Source: Hippophae tibetana (Eukaryota > Streptophyta > Magnoliopsida > Rosales > Elaeagnaceae). From it: a stretch of 64,000 nt of DNA. The position numbers and the translations under genes are program-made. Shown here one piece after another: positions 36,738 to 51,170 of the stretch (the stretch's first letter is position 1; every line of letters begins with the position of its first letter). The stretch covers positions 109,747,816 through 109,811,815 of the forward strand of contig CM072801.1 in assembly GCA_037013495.1 (NCBI GenBank), written 5' to 3'. The notes below the pieces were generated by a model, which did not search any database, had not been told where the DNA came from, and saw nothing but the letters and a program-made list of their open reading frames with translations.

Positions 36738-38049
36738 TTTCCCCACTTTTGTCAACCCAAATTTCAAGGTTTATACTACATAATGATGTCTTAAACTTTG
36801 GTCGCACCTTATTTAATTGTAATCACTTCTTGCTCTTTAGAATTTCAATTTGTTCATCTTAGCCATATTCTTAGTAATTCAATCTTTCTTATTCCATTGA
36901 GTTCCAGCGTTCTTAAGTTTTCCGCAAAAGGGATTCGTATCGTTTGGGATCATAACCTTGGTTGTGGAAAATGGAGTATCTATCTTCACATATCTATTTT
37001 TAGAATTTTAGATTTAAAAGATTTTGTGCTTTGGAGGTTTTCTCCTCTCTTAAGTCACAATTTCCAAAAAGGGAAAGAAATTGTGTCCTTAAAGTCTTGT
37101 CTTTTATTTCAATTTTGTTGACATTGTTTTCCACTTTGGATTTCATATCTTATTTTTCTTTAAAATCTTGTGATCTTTTACTTTTCTTTGTTTTATAGGT
37201 TCCACCTCTCTTTCTTCTTGAGAAAAACAAGAGAGCTAATACAGTTCACAGTGTAAAAACAAAAAGAAGGTATTAATTGTGGTTGTAACTAAAAACTGTT
37301 ATAACTTTTATTTTGTGCATCGAAATGAGTACTATAACATATCAAATCAGAAGCTCCTTCCGATGCCTAAAAACGCACCGTAGCAATAGTATATTTCCCC
37401 ACTTTTGTCAACCCAAATTTCATGGTTCATACTACATAATGATGTCTTAAACTTTGGTCGCACCTTATTTAATTGTAATCACTTCTTGCTCTTTGGGATT
37501 TCAATTTGTTCATCATAGCCATATTCTTAGTAATTCAATCTTTCTTACTCCATTGAGTTCCAGCGTTCTTAGGTTGTCCGCAAAAGGGATTCGTATCTTT
37601 TGGGATCATAACCTTGGTTGCTGAAAATGGTGTATCTACCTTCACATATCTATTTTAAGAATTTTAGGTTTAAAAATTTTTGTGCTTTGGAGGTTTTCTC
37701 CTCTCTTAAATCACAATTTCCAAAAAGAGAAAGAAATTGTGTCCTTAAAGTCTTGTCTTTTATTTCAATTTTGAAGACATTGTTTTCCACTTTGGATTTC
37801 ATATCTTATTTTTCTTTAAAATCATGTCATCTTTTACTTTTCTTTGTTTTATGTGTTCCACCTTTCTTTCTTCTTGAGAAAAAGAAGAGAGCTAATACAG
37901 TTCATAGTGTAAAAACAAAAAGAAGGTATTAATTTTGGTTATAACTAAAAACTGTTATAACTTTTATTTTGTGCAACGAAATGAGTACTATAACATATCA
38001 AATCTGAAGCTCGTTCCGAAGCCTAAAAACGCACCGTCGCAGTAGTATA
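36738..38049. repeat. Two-monomer block m57-m58, repeat of m53-m54 (and m46-m47)
   Basis: m57 and m58 match m53 and m54 at 2624 bp, four monomers, sharing caaggtttatac, cttaagttttccgc, ctctttgggatttc and the unusual gttcatcatagcc seen in m54 and m58. m58 ends, like m47, with cagttcatagtg, ggttataac and gcaacgaaatg, the 3' signature that directly precedes the marker monomer X in all its occurrences. Confidence 0.82.
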
Positions 38050-40673
38050 TTTCCCCACTTTTGTCAACCCAAATTTCAAGGTTCATACTACATAATGATG
38101 TCTTAAACTTTGGTCGCACCTTATTTCGTTGTAATCACTTCTTGCTCTTTAGGATTTCAATTTGTTCATCTTCGCCATATTCTTAGTAATTCAATCTTTC
38201 TTATTCCATTGAGTTCCAGCGTTCTTAGGTTGTCCGCAAAAGGGATTCGTATCGTTTGGGATCATAACCTTGGTTGTGGAAAATGGAGTATCTATCTTCA
38301 CATATCTATTTTTAGAATTTTAGATTTAAAAGATTTTGTGCTTTGGAGGTTTTCTCCTCTCTTAAGTCACAATTTCCAAAAAGGGAAAGAAATTGTGTCC
38401 TTAAAGTCTTGTCTTTTATTTCAATTTTGTTGACATTGTTTTCCACTTTGGATTTCATATCTTATTTTTCTTTAAAATCTTGTCATCTTTTACTTTTCTT
38501 TGTTTTATGTGTTCCATCTTTCTTTCTTCTTGAGAAAAACAAGAGAGCTAATACAGTTCACAAAGTAAAAACAAAAAGAAGTTATTAATTGTGGTTGTAA
38601 CTAAAAACTGTTATAACTTTTATTTTGTGCATCGAAATGAGTACAATAACATATCAAATCAGAAGCTCGTTCCGATGCCTAAAAACGCACCGTAGCAATA
38701 GTATATTTCCCCACTTTTGTGAACCCAAATTTCATGGTTCATACTACATAATGATGTCTTAAACTTTGGTCGCACCTTAATTCGTTGTAATCTCTTCTTG
38801 CTCTTTAGTATTTCAATTTGTTCATCTTCGCCATATTCTTAGTAATTCAATCTTTCTTAATCCATTGAGTTCCAGCGTTCTTAGGTTGTCCGCAAAAGGG
38901 ATTCGCATCGTTTGGGATCATAACCTTGGTTGCTGAAAATGGTGTATCTACCTTCACATATCTATTTTTAGAATCTTAGGTTTAAAAAATTTTGTGCTTT
39001 GGAGGTTTTCTCTTCTCTTAAGTCACAATTTCCAAAAAGAGAAAGAAATTGTGTCCTTAAAGTCTTGTCTTTTATTTCAATTTTGTTGACATTGTTTTCC
39101 ACTTTGGATTTCATATCTTATTTTTCTTTAAAATCTTGTGATCTTTTACTTTTCTTTGTTTTATAGGTTCCACCTTTCTTTCTTCTTGAGATAAATAAGA
39201 GAGCTAATACAGTTCACAGTGTAAAAACAAAAAGAAGGTATTAATTGTGGTTGTAACTAAAAACTATTATAACTTTTATTTTGTGCATCGAAATGAGTAC
39301 TATAACATATCAAATCAGAAGCTCCTTCCGATGCCTAAAAACGCACCGTAGCAATAGTATATTTCCCCACTTTTGTCAACCCAAATTTCATGGTTCATAC
39401 TACATAATGATGTCTTAAACTTTGTTCGCACCTTATTTCGTTGTAATCTCTTCTTGCTCTTTAGTATTTCAATTTGTTCATCTTCACCATATTCTTAGTA
39501 ATTCAGTCTTTCTTATTCCATTGAGTTCCAGCGTTCTTAGGTTGTCCGCAAAAGGGATTCGCATCGTTTGGGATCATAACCTTGGTTGCTGAAAATGGTG
39601 TATCTACCTTCACATATCTATTTTTAGAATCTTAGGTTTAAAAAATTTTGTGCTTTGGAGGTTTTCTCCTCTCTTAAATCACAATTTCCAAAAAGAGAAA
39701 GAAATTGTGTCGTTAAAGTCTTGTCTTTTATTTCAATTTTGAAGACATTGTTTTCCACTTTGGATTTCATATCTTATTTTTCTTTAAAATCATGTCATCT
39801 TTTACTTTTCTTTGTTTTATGTGTTCCACCTTTCTTTCTTCTTGAGAAAAACAAGAGAGCTAATACAGTTCACAGTGTAAAAACAAAAAGAAGGTATTAA
39901 TTTTGGTTGTAACTAAAAACTGTTATAACTTTTATGTTGTGCATCGAAATGAGTACTATAACATATCAAATCTGAAGCTCGTTCCGAAGCCTAAAAACGC
40001 ACCGTAGCAGTAGTATATTTCCCCACTTTTGTCAACCCAAATTTCAAGGTTCATACTACATAATGATGTCTTAAACTTTGGTCGCACCTTATTTCATTGT
40101 AATCACTTCTTGCTCTTTAGGATTTCAATTTGTTCATCTTAGCAATATTCTTAGTAATTCAATCTTTCTTATTCCATTGAGTTCCAGCGTTCTTAGGTTG
40201 TCCGCAAAAGGGATTCGTATCGTTTGGGATCATAACCTTGGTTGTGGAAAATGGAGTATCTATCTTCACATATCTATTTTTAGAATTTTAGATTTAAAAG
40301 ATTTTGTGCTTTGGAGGTTTTCTCCTCTCTTAAGTCACAATTTCCAAAAAGGGAAAGAAATTGTGTCCTTAAAGTCTTGTCTTTTATTTTAATTTTGTTG
40401 ACATTGTTTTCCACTTTGGATTTCATATCTTATTTTTCTTTAAAATCTTGTCATCTTTTACTTTTCTTTGTTTTATGTGTTCCACCTTTCTTTCTTCTTG
40501 AGAAAAACAAGAGAGCTAATACAGTTCACAAAGTAAAAACAAAAAGAAGTTATTAATTGTGGTTGTAACTAAAAACTGTTATAACTTTTATTTTGTGCAT
40601 CGAAATGAGTACAATAACATATCAAATCAGAAGCTCCTTCCGATGCCTTAAAACGCACCGTAGCAATAGTATA

Positions 40674-42641
40674 TTTCCCCACTTTTGTCAACCCAAATTT
40701 CTTGGTTCATACTACATAACGATGTCTTAAACTTTGGTCGCACCTTATTTCGTTGTAATCTCTTCTTGCTCTTTAGTATTTCAATTTGTTCATCTTCGCC
40801 ATATTCTTAGTAATTCAATCATTCTTATTCCATTGAGTTCCAGCGTTCTTAGGTTGTCCGCAAAAGGGATTCGCATCGTTTGGGATCATAACCTTGGTTG
40901 CTGAAAATGGTGTATCTACCTTCACATATCTATTTTTAGAATCTTAGGTTTAAAAAATTTTGTGCTTTGGAGGTTTTCTCCTCTCTTAAGTCACAATTTC
41001 CAAAAAGAGAAAGAAATTGTGTCCTTAAAGTCTTGTGTTTTATTTCAATTTTGTTGACATTGTTTTCCACTTTGGTTTTCATATCTTATTTTTCTTTAAA
41101 ATCTTGTGATCTTTTACTTTTCTTTGTTTTATAGGTTCCACCTCTCTTTCTTCTTGAGAAAAACAAGAGAGCTAATACAGTTCACAGTGTAAAAACAAAA
41201 AGAAGGTATTAATTGTGGTTGTAACTAAAAACTGTTATAACTTTTATTTTGTGCATCGAAATGAGTACTATAACATATCAAATCAGAAGCTCCTTCCGAT
41301 GCCTAAAAACGCACCGTAGCAATAGTATATTTCCCCACTTTTGTCAACTCAAATTTCAAGGTTCATACTACATAATGATGTCTTCAACTTTGGTCGCACC
41401 TTATTTAATTGTAATCACTTCTTGCTCTTTAGGATTTCAATTTGTTCATCTTAGCCATATCCTTAGTAATTCAATCTTTCTTATTCCATTGAGTTCCAGC
41501 GTTCTTAGGTTTTCCGCAAAAGGGATTCGTATCGTTTGGGATCATAACCTTGGTTGTGGAAAATGGAGTATCTATCTTCACATATCTATTTTTAGAATTT
41601 TAGATTTAAAAGATTTTGTGCTTTGGAGGTTTTCTCCTCTCTTAAGTCACAATTTCCAAAAAGGGAAAGAAATTGTGTCCTTAAAGTCTTGTCTTTTATT
41701 TCAATTTTGTTGACATTGTTTTCCACTTTGGTTTTCATATCTTATTTTTCTTTAAAATCTTGTGATCTTTTACTTTTCTTTGTTTTATAGGTTCCACCTC
41801 TCTTTCTTCTTGAGAAAAACAAGAGAGCTAATACAGTTCACAGTGTAAAAACAAAAAGAAGGTATTAATTGTGGTTGTAACTAAAAACTGTTATAACTTT
41901 TATTTTGTGCATCGAAATGAGTACTATAACATATCAAATCAGAAGCTCCTTCCGATGCCTAAAAACGCACCGTAGCAATAGTATATTTCCCCACTTTTGA
42001 CAACTCAAATTTCAAGGTTCATACTACATAATGATGTCTTCAACTTTGGTCGCACCTTATTTAATTGTAATCACTTCTTGCTCTTTAGGATTTCAATTTG
42101 TTCATCTTAGCCATATCCTTAGTAATTCAATCTTTCTTATTCCATTGAGTTCCAGCGTTCTTAGGTTTTCCGCAAAAGGGATTCGTATCGTTTGGGATCA
42201 TAACCTTGGTTGTGGAAAATGGAGTATCTATCTTCACATATCTATTTTTAGAATTTTAGATTTAAAAGATTTTGTGCTTTGGAGGTTTTCTCCTCTCTTA
42301 AGTCACAATTTCCAAAAAGGGAAAGAAATTGTGTCCTTAAAGTCTTGTCTTTTATTTCAATTTTGTTGACATTGTTTTCCACTTTGGATTTCATATCTTA
42401 TTTTTCTTTAAAATCTTGTCATCTTTTACTTTTCTTTGTTTTATGTGTTCCACCTTTCTTTCTTCTTGAGAAAAACAAGAGAGCTAATACAGTTCACAAA
42501 GTAAAAACAAAAAGAAGGTATTAATTGTGGTTGTAACTAAAAACTGTTATTACTTTTATTTTGTGCATCGAAATGAGTACAATAACATATCAAATCAGAA
42601 GCTCCTTCCGATGCCTAAAAACGCACCGTAGCAATAGTATA
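40674..42641. repeat. Single-monomer duplication within m63-m65
   Basis: m63 and m64 share ctttggttttcat in their second halves (near 41073 and 41729), and m64 and m65 share caactcaaatttc, gtcttcaacttt and catatccttag in their first halves. The repeated unit is thus one monomer long with its boundary in mid-monomer, as expected from an exchange between adjacent repeats. m63 also shares its cttggttc/aacgatg start with the divergent m51. Confidence 0.8.
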
Positions 42642-43953
42642 TTTCCCCACTTTTGTGAACCCAAATTTCATGGTTCATACTACATAATGATGTCTTAAAC
42701 TTTGGTCGCACCTTAATTCGTTGTAATCTCTTCTTGCTCTTTAGTATTTCAATTTGTTCATCTTCGCCATATTCTTAGTAATTCAATCTTTCTTAATCCA
42801 TTGAGTTCCAGCGTTCTTAGGTTGTCCGCAAAAGGGATTCGCATCGTTTGGGATCATAACCTTGGTTGCTGAAAATGGTGTATCTACCTTCACATATCTA
42901 TTTTTAGAATCTTAGGTTTAAAAAATTTTGTGCTTTGGAGGTTTTCTCTTCTCTTAAGTCACAATTTCCAAAAAGAGAAAGAAATTGTGTCCTTAAAGTC
43001 TTGTCTTTTATTTCAATTTTGTTGACATTGTTTTCCACTTTGGATTTCATATCTTATTTTTCTTTAAAATCTTGTGATCTTTTACTTTTCTTTGTTTTAT
43101 AGGTTCCACCTTTCTTTCTTCTTGAGATAAATAAGAGAGCTAATACAGTTCACAGTGTAAAAACAAAAAGAAGGTATTAATTGTGGTTGTAACTAAAAAC
43201 TGTTATAACTTTTATTTTGTGCATCGAAATGAGTACTATAACATATCAAATCAGAAGCTCCTTCCGATGCCTAAAAACGCACCGTAGCAATAGTATATTT
43301 CCCCACTTTTGTCAACCCAAATTTCATGGTTCATACTACATAATGATGTCTTAAACTTTGTTCGCACCTTATTTCGTTGTAATCTCTTCTTGCTCTTTAG
43401 TATTTCAATTTGTTCATCTTCCCCATATTCTTAGTAATTCAGTCTTTCTTATTCCATTGAGTTCCAGCGTTCTTAGGTTGTCCGCAAAAGGGATTCGCAT
43501 CGTTTGGGATCATAACCTTGGTTGCTGAAAATGGTGTATCTACCTTCACATATCTATTTTTAGAATCTTAGGTTTAAAAAATTTTGTGCTTTGGAGGTTT
43601 TCTCCTCTCTTAAGTCACAATTTCCAAAAAGAGAAAGAAATTGTGTCCTTAAAGTCTTGTCTTTTATTTCAATTTTGTTGACATTGTTTTCCACTTTGGA
43701 TTTCATATCTTATTTTTCTTTAAAATCTTGTGATCTTTTACTTTTCTTTGTTTTATGTGTTCCACCTTTCTTTCTTCTTGAGAAAAACAAGAGAGCTAAT
43801 ACAGTTCACAGTGTAAAAACAAAAATAAGGTATTAATTGTGGTTGTAACTAAAAACTGTTATAACTTTTATTTTGTGCATCGAAATGAGTACTATAACAT
43901 ATCAAATCTGAAGCTCGTTCCGAAGCCTAAAAACGCACCGTAGCAGTAGTATA

Positions 43954-44610
43954 TTTCCCCACTTTTGTCAACCCAAATTTCAAGGTTAATACTACATAAT
44001 GATGTCTTAAACTTTGGTCGCACCTTATTTAATTGTAATCACTTCTTGCTCTTTAGGATTTCAATTTGTTCATCTTAGCCATATTCTTAGTAATTCAATC
44101 TTTCTTATTCAATTGAGTTCCAGCGTTCTTAGGTTGTCCGCAAAAGGGATTCGTATCGTTTGGGATCATAACCTTGGTTGTGGAAAATGGAGTATCTATC
44201 TTCACATATCTATTTTTAGAATTTTAGATTTAAAAGATTTTGTGCTTTGGAGGTTTTCTCCTCTCTTAAGTCACAATTTCCAAAAAGGGAAAGAAATTGT
44301 GTCCTTAAAGTCTTGTCTTTTATTTCAATTTTGTTGACATTTATTTTCCACTTTGGATTTCATATCTTATTTTTCTTTAAATTCTTGTGATCTTTTACTT
44401 TTCTTTGTTTTATAGGTTCCACCTCTCTTTCTTCTTGAGAAAAACAAGAGAGCTAATACAGTTCACAGTGTAAAAACAAAAAGAAGGTATTAATTGTGGT
44501 TGTAACTAAAAACTGTTATAACTTTTATTTTGTGCATCGAAATGAGTACTATAACATATCAAATCAGAAGCTCCTTCCGATGCCTAAAAACGCACCGTAG
44601 CAATAGTATA
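43954..44610. repeat. 657-bp monomer (m68) with one extra base
   Basis: The spacing to the next phase point is 657. The change is at about 44340, where gacattgttttcc reads gacatttattttcc. A caaggttaatac variant near its start and ttaaattcttg further down are other private changes. Confidence 0.85.
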
Positions 44611-45266
44611 TTTCCCCACTTTTGTCAACCCAAATTTCATGGTTCATACTACATAATGATGTCTTAAACTTTGGTCGCACCTTATTTAATTGTAATCACT
44701 TCTTGCTCTTTGGGATTTCAATTTGTTCATCTTAGCCATATTCTTAGTAATTCAATCTTTCTTACTCCATTGAGTTCCAGCGTTCTTAGGTTGTCCGCAA
44801 AAGGGATTCGTATCTTTTGGGATCATAACCTTGGTTGCTGAAAATGGTGTATCTACCTTCACATATCTATTTTAAGAATTTTAGGTTTAAAAATTTTTGT
44901 GCTTTGGAGGTTTTCTCCTCTCTTAAATCACAATTTCCAAAAAGAGAAAGAAATTGTGTCCTTAAAGTCTTGTCTTTTATTTCAATTTTGAAGACATTGT
45001 TTTCCACTTTGGATTTCATATCTTATTTCTCTTTAAAATCATGTCATCTTTTACTTTTCTTTGTTTTATGTGTTCCACCTTTCTTTCTTCTTGAGAAAAA
45101 CAAGAGAGCTAATACAGTTCATAGTGTAAAAACAAAAAGAAGGTATTAATTTTGGTTATAACTAAAAACTGTTATAACTTTTATTTTGTGCAACGAAATG
45201 AGTACTATAACATATCAAATCTGAAGCTCGTTCCGAAGCCTAAAAACGCACCGTAGCAGTAGTATA

Positions 45267-48200
45267 TTTCCCCACTTTTGTCAACCCAAATTTCAAGGTT
45301 CATACTACATAATGATGTCTTAAACTTTGGTCGCACCTTATTTCGTTGTAATCACTTCTTGCTCTTTAGGATTTCAATTTGTTCATCTTCGCCATATTCT
45401 TAGTAATTCAATCTTTCTTATTCCATTGAGTTCCAGCGTTCTTAGGTTGTCCGCAAAAGGGATTCGTATCGTTTGGGATCATAACCTTGGTTGTGGAAAA
45501 TGGAGTATCTATCTTCACATATCTATTTTTAGAATTTTAGATTTAAAAGATTTTGTGCTTTGGAGGTTTTCTCCTCTCTTAAGGCACAATTTCCAAAAAG
45601 GGAAAGAAATTGTGTCCTTAAAGTCTTGTCTTTTATTTCAATTTTGTTGACATTGTTTTCCACTTTGGATTTCATATCTTATTTTTCTTTAAAATCTTGT
45701 CATCTTTTACTTTTCTTTGTTTTATGTGTTCCATCTTTCTTTCTTCTTGAGAAAAACAAGAGAGCTAATACAGTTCACAAAGTAAAAACAAAAAGAAGTT
45801 ATTAATTGTGGTTGTAACTAAAAACTGTTATAACTTTTATTTTGTGCATCGAAATGAGTACAATAACATATCAAATCAGAAGCTCCTTCCGATGCCTAAA
45901 AACGCACCGTAGCAATAGTATATTTCCCCACTTTTGTCAACTCAAATTTCAAGGTTCATACTACATAATGATGTCTTCAACTTTGGTCGCACCTTATTTA
46001 ATTGTAATCACTTCTTGCTCTTTAGGATTTCAATTTGTTCATCTTAGCCATATTCTTAGTAATTCAATCTTTCTTATTCCATTGAGTTCCAGCGTTCTTA
46101 GGTTGTCCGCAAAAGGGATTCGCATCTTTTGGGATCATAACCTTGGTTGCTCAAAATGGTGTATCTACCTTCACATATCTATTTTAAGAATTTTAGGTTT
46201 AAAATTTTTTGTGCTTTGGAGGTTTTCTCCTCTCTTAAATCACAATTTCCAAAAAGAGAAAGAAATTGTGTCCTTAAAGTCTTGTCTTTTATTTCAATTT
46301 TGTTGACATTGTTTTCCACTTTGGATTTCATATCTTATTTTTCTTTAAAATCTTGTGATCTTTTACTTTTCTTTGTTTTATAGGTTCCACCTTTCTTTCT
46401 TCTTGAGATAAATAAGAGAGCTAATACAGTTCACAGTGTAAAAACAAAAAGAAGGTATTAATTGTGGTTGTAACTAAAAACTGTTATAACTTTTATTTTG
46501 TGTATCGAAATGAGTACTATTACATATCAAATCAGAAGCTCCTTCCGATGCCTAAAAACGCACCGTAGCAATAGTATATTTCCCCACTTTTGTCAACCCA
46601 AATTTCATTGTTCATACTACATAATGATGTCTTAAACTTTGGTCGCACCTTATTTCGTTGTAATCTCTTCTTGCTCTTTAGTATTTCAATTTGTTCATCT
46701 TCGCCATATTCTTAGTAATTTAATCTTTCTTATTCCATTGAGTTCCAGCGTTCTTAGGTTGTCCGCAAAAGGGATTCGCATCGTTTGGGATCATAACCTT
46801 GGTTGCTGAAAATGGTGTATCTACCTTCACATATCTATTTTTAGAATCTTAGGTTTAAAAAATTTTGTGCTTTGGAGGTTTTCTCCTCTCTTAAGTCACA
46901 ATTTCCAAAAAGAGAAAGAAATTGTGTCCTTAAAGTCTTGTCTTTTATTTCAATTTAGTTGACATTGTTTTCCACTTTGGATTTCATATCTTATTTTTCT
47001 TTAAAATCTTGTGATCTTTTACTTTTCTTTGTTTTATAGGTTCCACCTTTCTTTCTTCTTGAGAAAAACAAGAGAGCTAATACAGTTCACAGTGTAAAAA
47101 CAAAAAGAAGGTATTAATTTTGGTTGTAACTAAAAACTGTTATAACTTTTATTTTGTGCATCGAAATGAGTACTATAACATATCAAATCTGAAGCTCGTT
47201 CCGAAGCCTAAAAACGCACCGTAGCAATAGTATATTTCCCCACTTTTGTCAACCCAAATTTCAAGGTTCATACTACATAATGATGTCTTAAACTTTGGTC
47301 GCACCTTATTTCGTTGTAATCACTTCTTGCTCTTTAGGATTTCAATTTGTTCATCTTAGCCATATTCTTAGTAATTCAATCTTTCTTATTCCATTGAGTT
47401 CCAGCGTTCTTAGGTTGTCCGCAAAAGGGATTCGTATCGTTTGGGATCATAACCTTGGTTGTGGAAAATGGAGTATCTATCTTCACATATCTATTTTTAG
47501 AATCTTAGGTTTAAAAAATTTTGTGCTTTGGAGGTTTTCTCCTCTCTTAAGTCACAATTTCCAAAAAGAGAAAGAAATTGTGTCCTTAAAGTCTTGTCTT
47601 TTATTTCAATTTTGTTGACATTGTTTTCCACTTTGGATTTCATATCTTATTTTTCTTTAAAATCTTGTGATCTTTTACTTTTCTTTGTTTTATAGGTTCC
47701 ACCTTTCTTTCTTCTTGAGAAAAACAAGAGAGCTAATACAGTTCACAGTGTAAAAACAAAAAGAAGGTATTAATTGTGGTTGTAACTAAAAACTGTTATA
47801 ACTTTTATTTTGTGCATCAAAATGAGTACTATAACATATCAAATCTGAAGCTCGTTCCGAAGCCTAAAAACGCACCGTAGCAGTAGTATATTTCCCCACT
47901 TTTGTCAACTCAAATTTCAAGGTTCATACTACATAATGATGTCTTCAACTTTGGTCGCACCTTATTTAATTGTAATCACTTCTTGCTCTTTAGGATTTCA
48001 ATTTGTTCATCTTAGCCATATTCTTAGTAATTCAATCTTTCTTATTCCATTGAGTTCCAGCGTTCTTAATTTTTCCGCAAAAGGGATTCGTATCGTTTGG
48101 GATCATAACCTTGGTTGTGGAAAATGGAGTATCTATCTTCACATATCTATTTTTAGAATTTTAGATTTAAAAGATTTTGTGCTTTGGAGGTTTTCTCCTC

Positions 48201-49858
48201 TCTTAAGTCACAATTTCCAAAAAGGGAAAGAAATTGTGTCCTTAAAGTCTTGTCTTTTATTTCAATTTTGTTGACATTGTTTTCCACTTTGGATTTCATA
48301 TCTTATTTTTCTTTAAAATCTTGTCATCTTTTACTTTTCTTTGTTTTATGTGTTCCACCTTTCTTTCTTCTTGAGAAAAACAAGAGAGCTAATACAGTTC
48401 ACAAAGTAAAAACAAAAAGAAGGTATTAATTGTGGTTGTAACTAAAAACTGTTATAACTTTTATTTTGTGCATCGAAATGAGTACAATAACATATCAAAT
48501 CAGAAGCTCCTTCCGATGCCTAAAAACGCACCGTAGCAATAGTATATTTCCCCACTTTTGTGAACCCAAATTTCATGGTTCATACTACATAATGATGTCT
48601 TAAACTTTGGTCGCACCTTATTTCGTTGTAATCTCTTCTTGCTCTTTAGTATTTCAATTTGTTCATCTTCGCCATATTCTTAGTAATTCAATCTTTCTTA
48701 ATCCATTGAGTTCCAGCGTTCTTAGGTTGTCCGCAAAAGGGATTCGCATCGTTTGGGATCATAACCTTGGTTGCTGAAAATGGTGTATCTACCTTCACAT
48801 ATCTATTTTTAGAATCTTAGGTTTAAAAAATTTTGTGCTTTGGAGGTTTTCTCTTCTCTTAAGTCACAATTTCCAAAAAGAGAAAGAAATTGTGTCCTTA
48901 AAGTCTTGTCTTTTATTTCAATTTTGTTGACATTGTTTTCCACTTTGGATTTCATATCTTATTTTTCTTTAAAATCTTGTGATCTTTTACTTTTCTTTGT
49001 TTTATAGGTTCCACCTTTCTTTCTTCTTGAGATAAATAAGAGACCTAATACAGTTCACAGTGTAAAAACAAAAAGAAGGTATTAATTGTGGTTGTAACTA
49101 AAAACTGTTATAACTTTTATTTTGTGCATCGAAATGAGTACTATAGCATATCAAATCAGAAGCTCCTTCCGATGCCTAAAAACGCACCGTAGCAATAGTA
49201 TATTTCCCCACTTTTGTCAACCCAAATTTCATGGTTCATACTACATAATGATGTCTTAAACTTTGGTCGCACCTTATTTCGTTGTAATCTCTTCTTGCTC
49301 TTTAGTATTTCAATTTGTTCATCTTCGCCATTTTCTTAGTAATTCAATCTTTCTTATTCCATTGAGTTCCAGCGTTCTTAGGTTGTCCGCAAAAGGGATT
49401 CGCATCATTTGGGATCATAACCTTGGTTGCTGAAAATGGTGTATCTACCTTCACATATCTATTTTTAGAATCTTAGGTTTAAAAAATTTTGTGCTTTGGA
49501 GGTTTTCTCCTCTCTTAAGTCACAATTTCCAAAAAGAGAAAGAAATTGTGTCCTTAAAGTCTTGTCTTTTATTTCAATTTAGTTGACATTGTTTTCCACT
49601 TTGGATTTCATATCTTATTTTTCTTTAAAATCTTGTGATCTTTTACTTTTCTTTGTTTTATAGGTTCCACCTTTCTTTCTTCTTGAGAAAAACAAGAGAG
49701 CTAATACAGTTCACAGTGTAAAAACAAAAAGAAGGTATTAATTGTGGTTGTAACTAAAAACTGTTATAACTTTTATTTTGTGCATCGAAATGAGTACTAT
49801 AACATATCAAATCTGAAGCTCGTTCCGAAGCCTAAAAACGCACCGTAGCAATAGTATA
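45267..49858. repeat. Long-range segmental duplicate, left copy (7 monomers)
   Basis: m70-m76 recur as m90-m96 (58382-62973), 13,115 bp away (20 monomers less the five 1-base deletions between). Because all the rare variants are in the same order, this was copied as one block of about 4.6 kb rather than by independent conversion of single monomers. The intervening shorter X units would then be later or separate events. Confidence 0.82.
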
Positions 49859-51170
49859 TTTCCCCACTTTTGTCAACCCAAATTTCAAGGTTCATACTAC
49901 ATAATGATGTCTTAAACTTTGGTCGCACCTTATTTAATTGTAATCACTTCTTGCTCTTTAGGATTTCAATTTGTTCATCTTAGCCATATTCTTAGTAATT
50001 CAATCTTTCTTATTCCATTGAGTTCCAGCGTTCTTAGGTTGTCCGCAAAAGGGATTCGTATCGTTTGGGATCATAACCTTGGTTGTGGAAAATGGAGTAT
50101 CTACCTTCACATATCTATTTTTAGAATCTTAGGTTTAAAAAATTTTGTGCTTTGGAGGTTTTCTCCTCTCTTAAGTCACAATTTCCAAAAAGAGAAAGAA
50201 ATTGTGTCCTTAAAGTCTTGTCTTTTATTTCAATTTAGTTGACATTGTTTTCCACTTTGGATTTCATATCTTATTTTTCTTTAAAATCTTGTGATCTTTT
50301 ACTTTTCTTTGTTTTATAGGTTCCACCTTTCTTTCTTCTTGAGAAAAACAAGAGAGCTAATACAGTTCACAGTGTAAAAACAAAAAGAAGGTATTAATTT
50401 TGGTTGTAACTAAAAACTGTTATAACTTTTATTTTGTGCATCGAAATGAGTACTATAACATATCAAATCTGAAGCTCGTTCCGAAGCCTAAAAACGCACC
50501 GTAGCAATAGTATATTTCCCCACTTTTGTCAACCCAAATTTCAAGGTTCATACTACATAATGATGTCTTAAACTTTGGTCGCACCTTATTTCGTTGTAAT
50601 CACTTCTTGCTCTTTAGGATTTCAATTTGTTCATCTTAGCCATATTCTTAGTAATTCAATCTTTCTTATTCCATTGAGTTCCAGCGTTCTTAGGTTGTCC
50701 GCAAAAGGGATTCGTATCGTTTGGGATCATAACCTTGGTTGTGGAAAATGGAGTATCTATCTTCACATATCTATTTTTAGAATCTTAGGTTTAAAAAATT
50801 TTGTGCTTTGGAGGTTTTCTCCTCTCTTAAGTCACAATTTCCAAAAAGAGAAAGAAATTGTGCCCTTAAAGTCTTGTCTTTTATTTCAATTTTGTTGAAA
50901 TTGTTTTCCACTTTGGATTTCATATCTTATTTTTCTTTAAAATCTTGTGATCTTTTACTTTTCTTTGTTTTATAGGTTCCACCTTTCTTTCTTCTTGAGA
51001 AAAATAAGAGAGCTAATACAGTTCATAGTGTAAAAACAAAAAGAAGGTATTAATTTTGGTTATAACTAAAAACTGTTATAACTTTTATTTTGTGCAACGA
51101 AATGAGTACTATAACATATCAAATCTGAAGCTCGTTCCGAAGCCTAAAAACGCACCGTAGCAGTAGTATA
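45267..51170. repeat. X-anchored unit 2: 9 monomers (m70-m78)
   Basis: X (45267-45922) is followed by Y (m71, 45923), a mosaic monomer with caactcaaatttc and gtcttcaac in front, then ggttgctcaaaatgg and ttttaagaatttt, then a ttgttgacattg second half. m72 carries cattgttcat and taatttaatc, and the 3' end of m71 gtgtatcgaaatg with ctattacat. m73 ends in gcatcaaaatg. m74-m75 match m65-m66. m76 has cgccattttcttag. m77 and m78 are closely similar to m73 in their first halves. m78 carries the pre-X signature at its 3' end. Confidence 0.8.

Larger units (their letters stand above)
38050..45266. repeat. X-anchored unit 1: 11 monomers (m59-m69)
   Basis: The unit opens with marker monomer X (38050-38705), recognised by gttccatctttc, cacaaagtaaaa and aagaagttattaat with cttcgcc and ggttgtggaaaatgg. 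Within the unit m60-m61 (38706-40017) match m66-m67 (42642-43953) at 3936 bp, sharing ttgtgaaccc, ccttaattcg, cttaatcc, gagataaataag and ctttgttcgcacc. The unit ends in m69, which carries the gttcatagtg/ggttataac/gcaacg signature found before each X. Total length is 7217 bp because m68 has an extra base. Confidence 0.8.
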
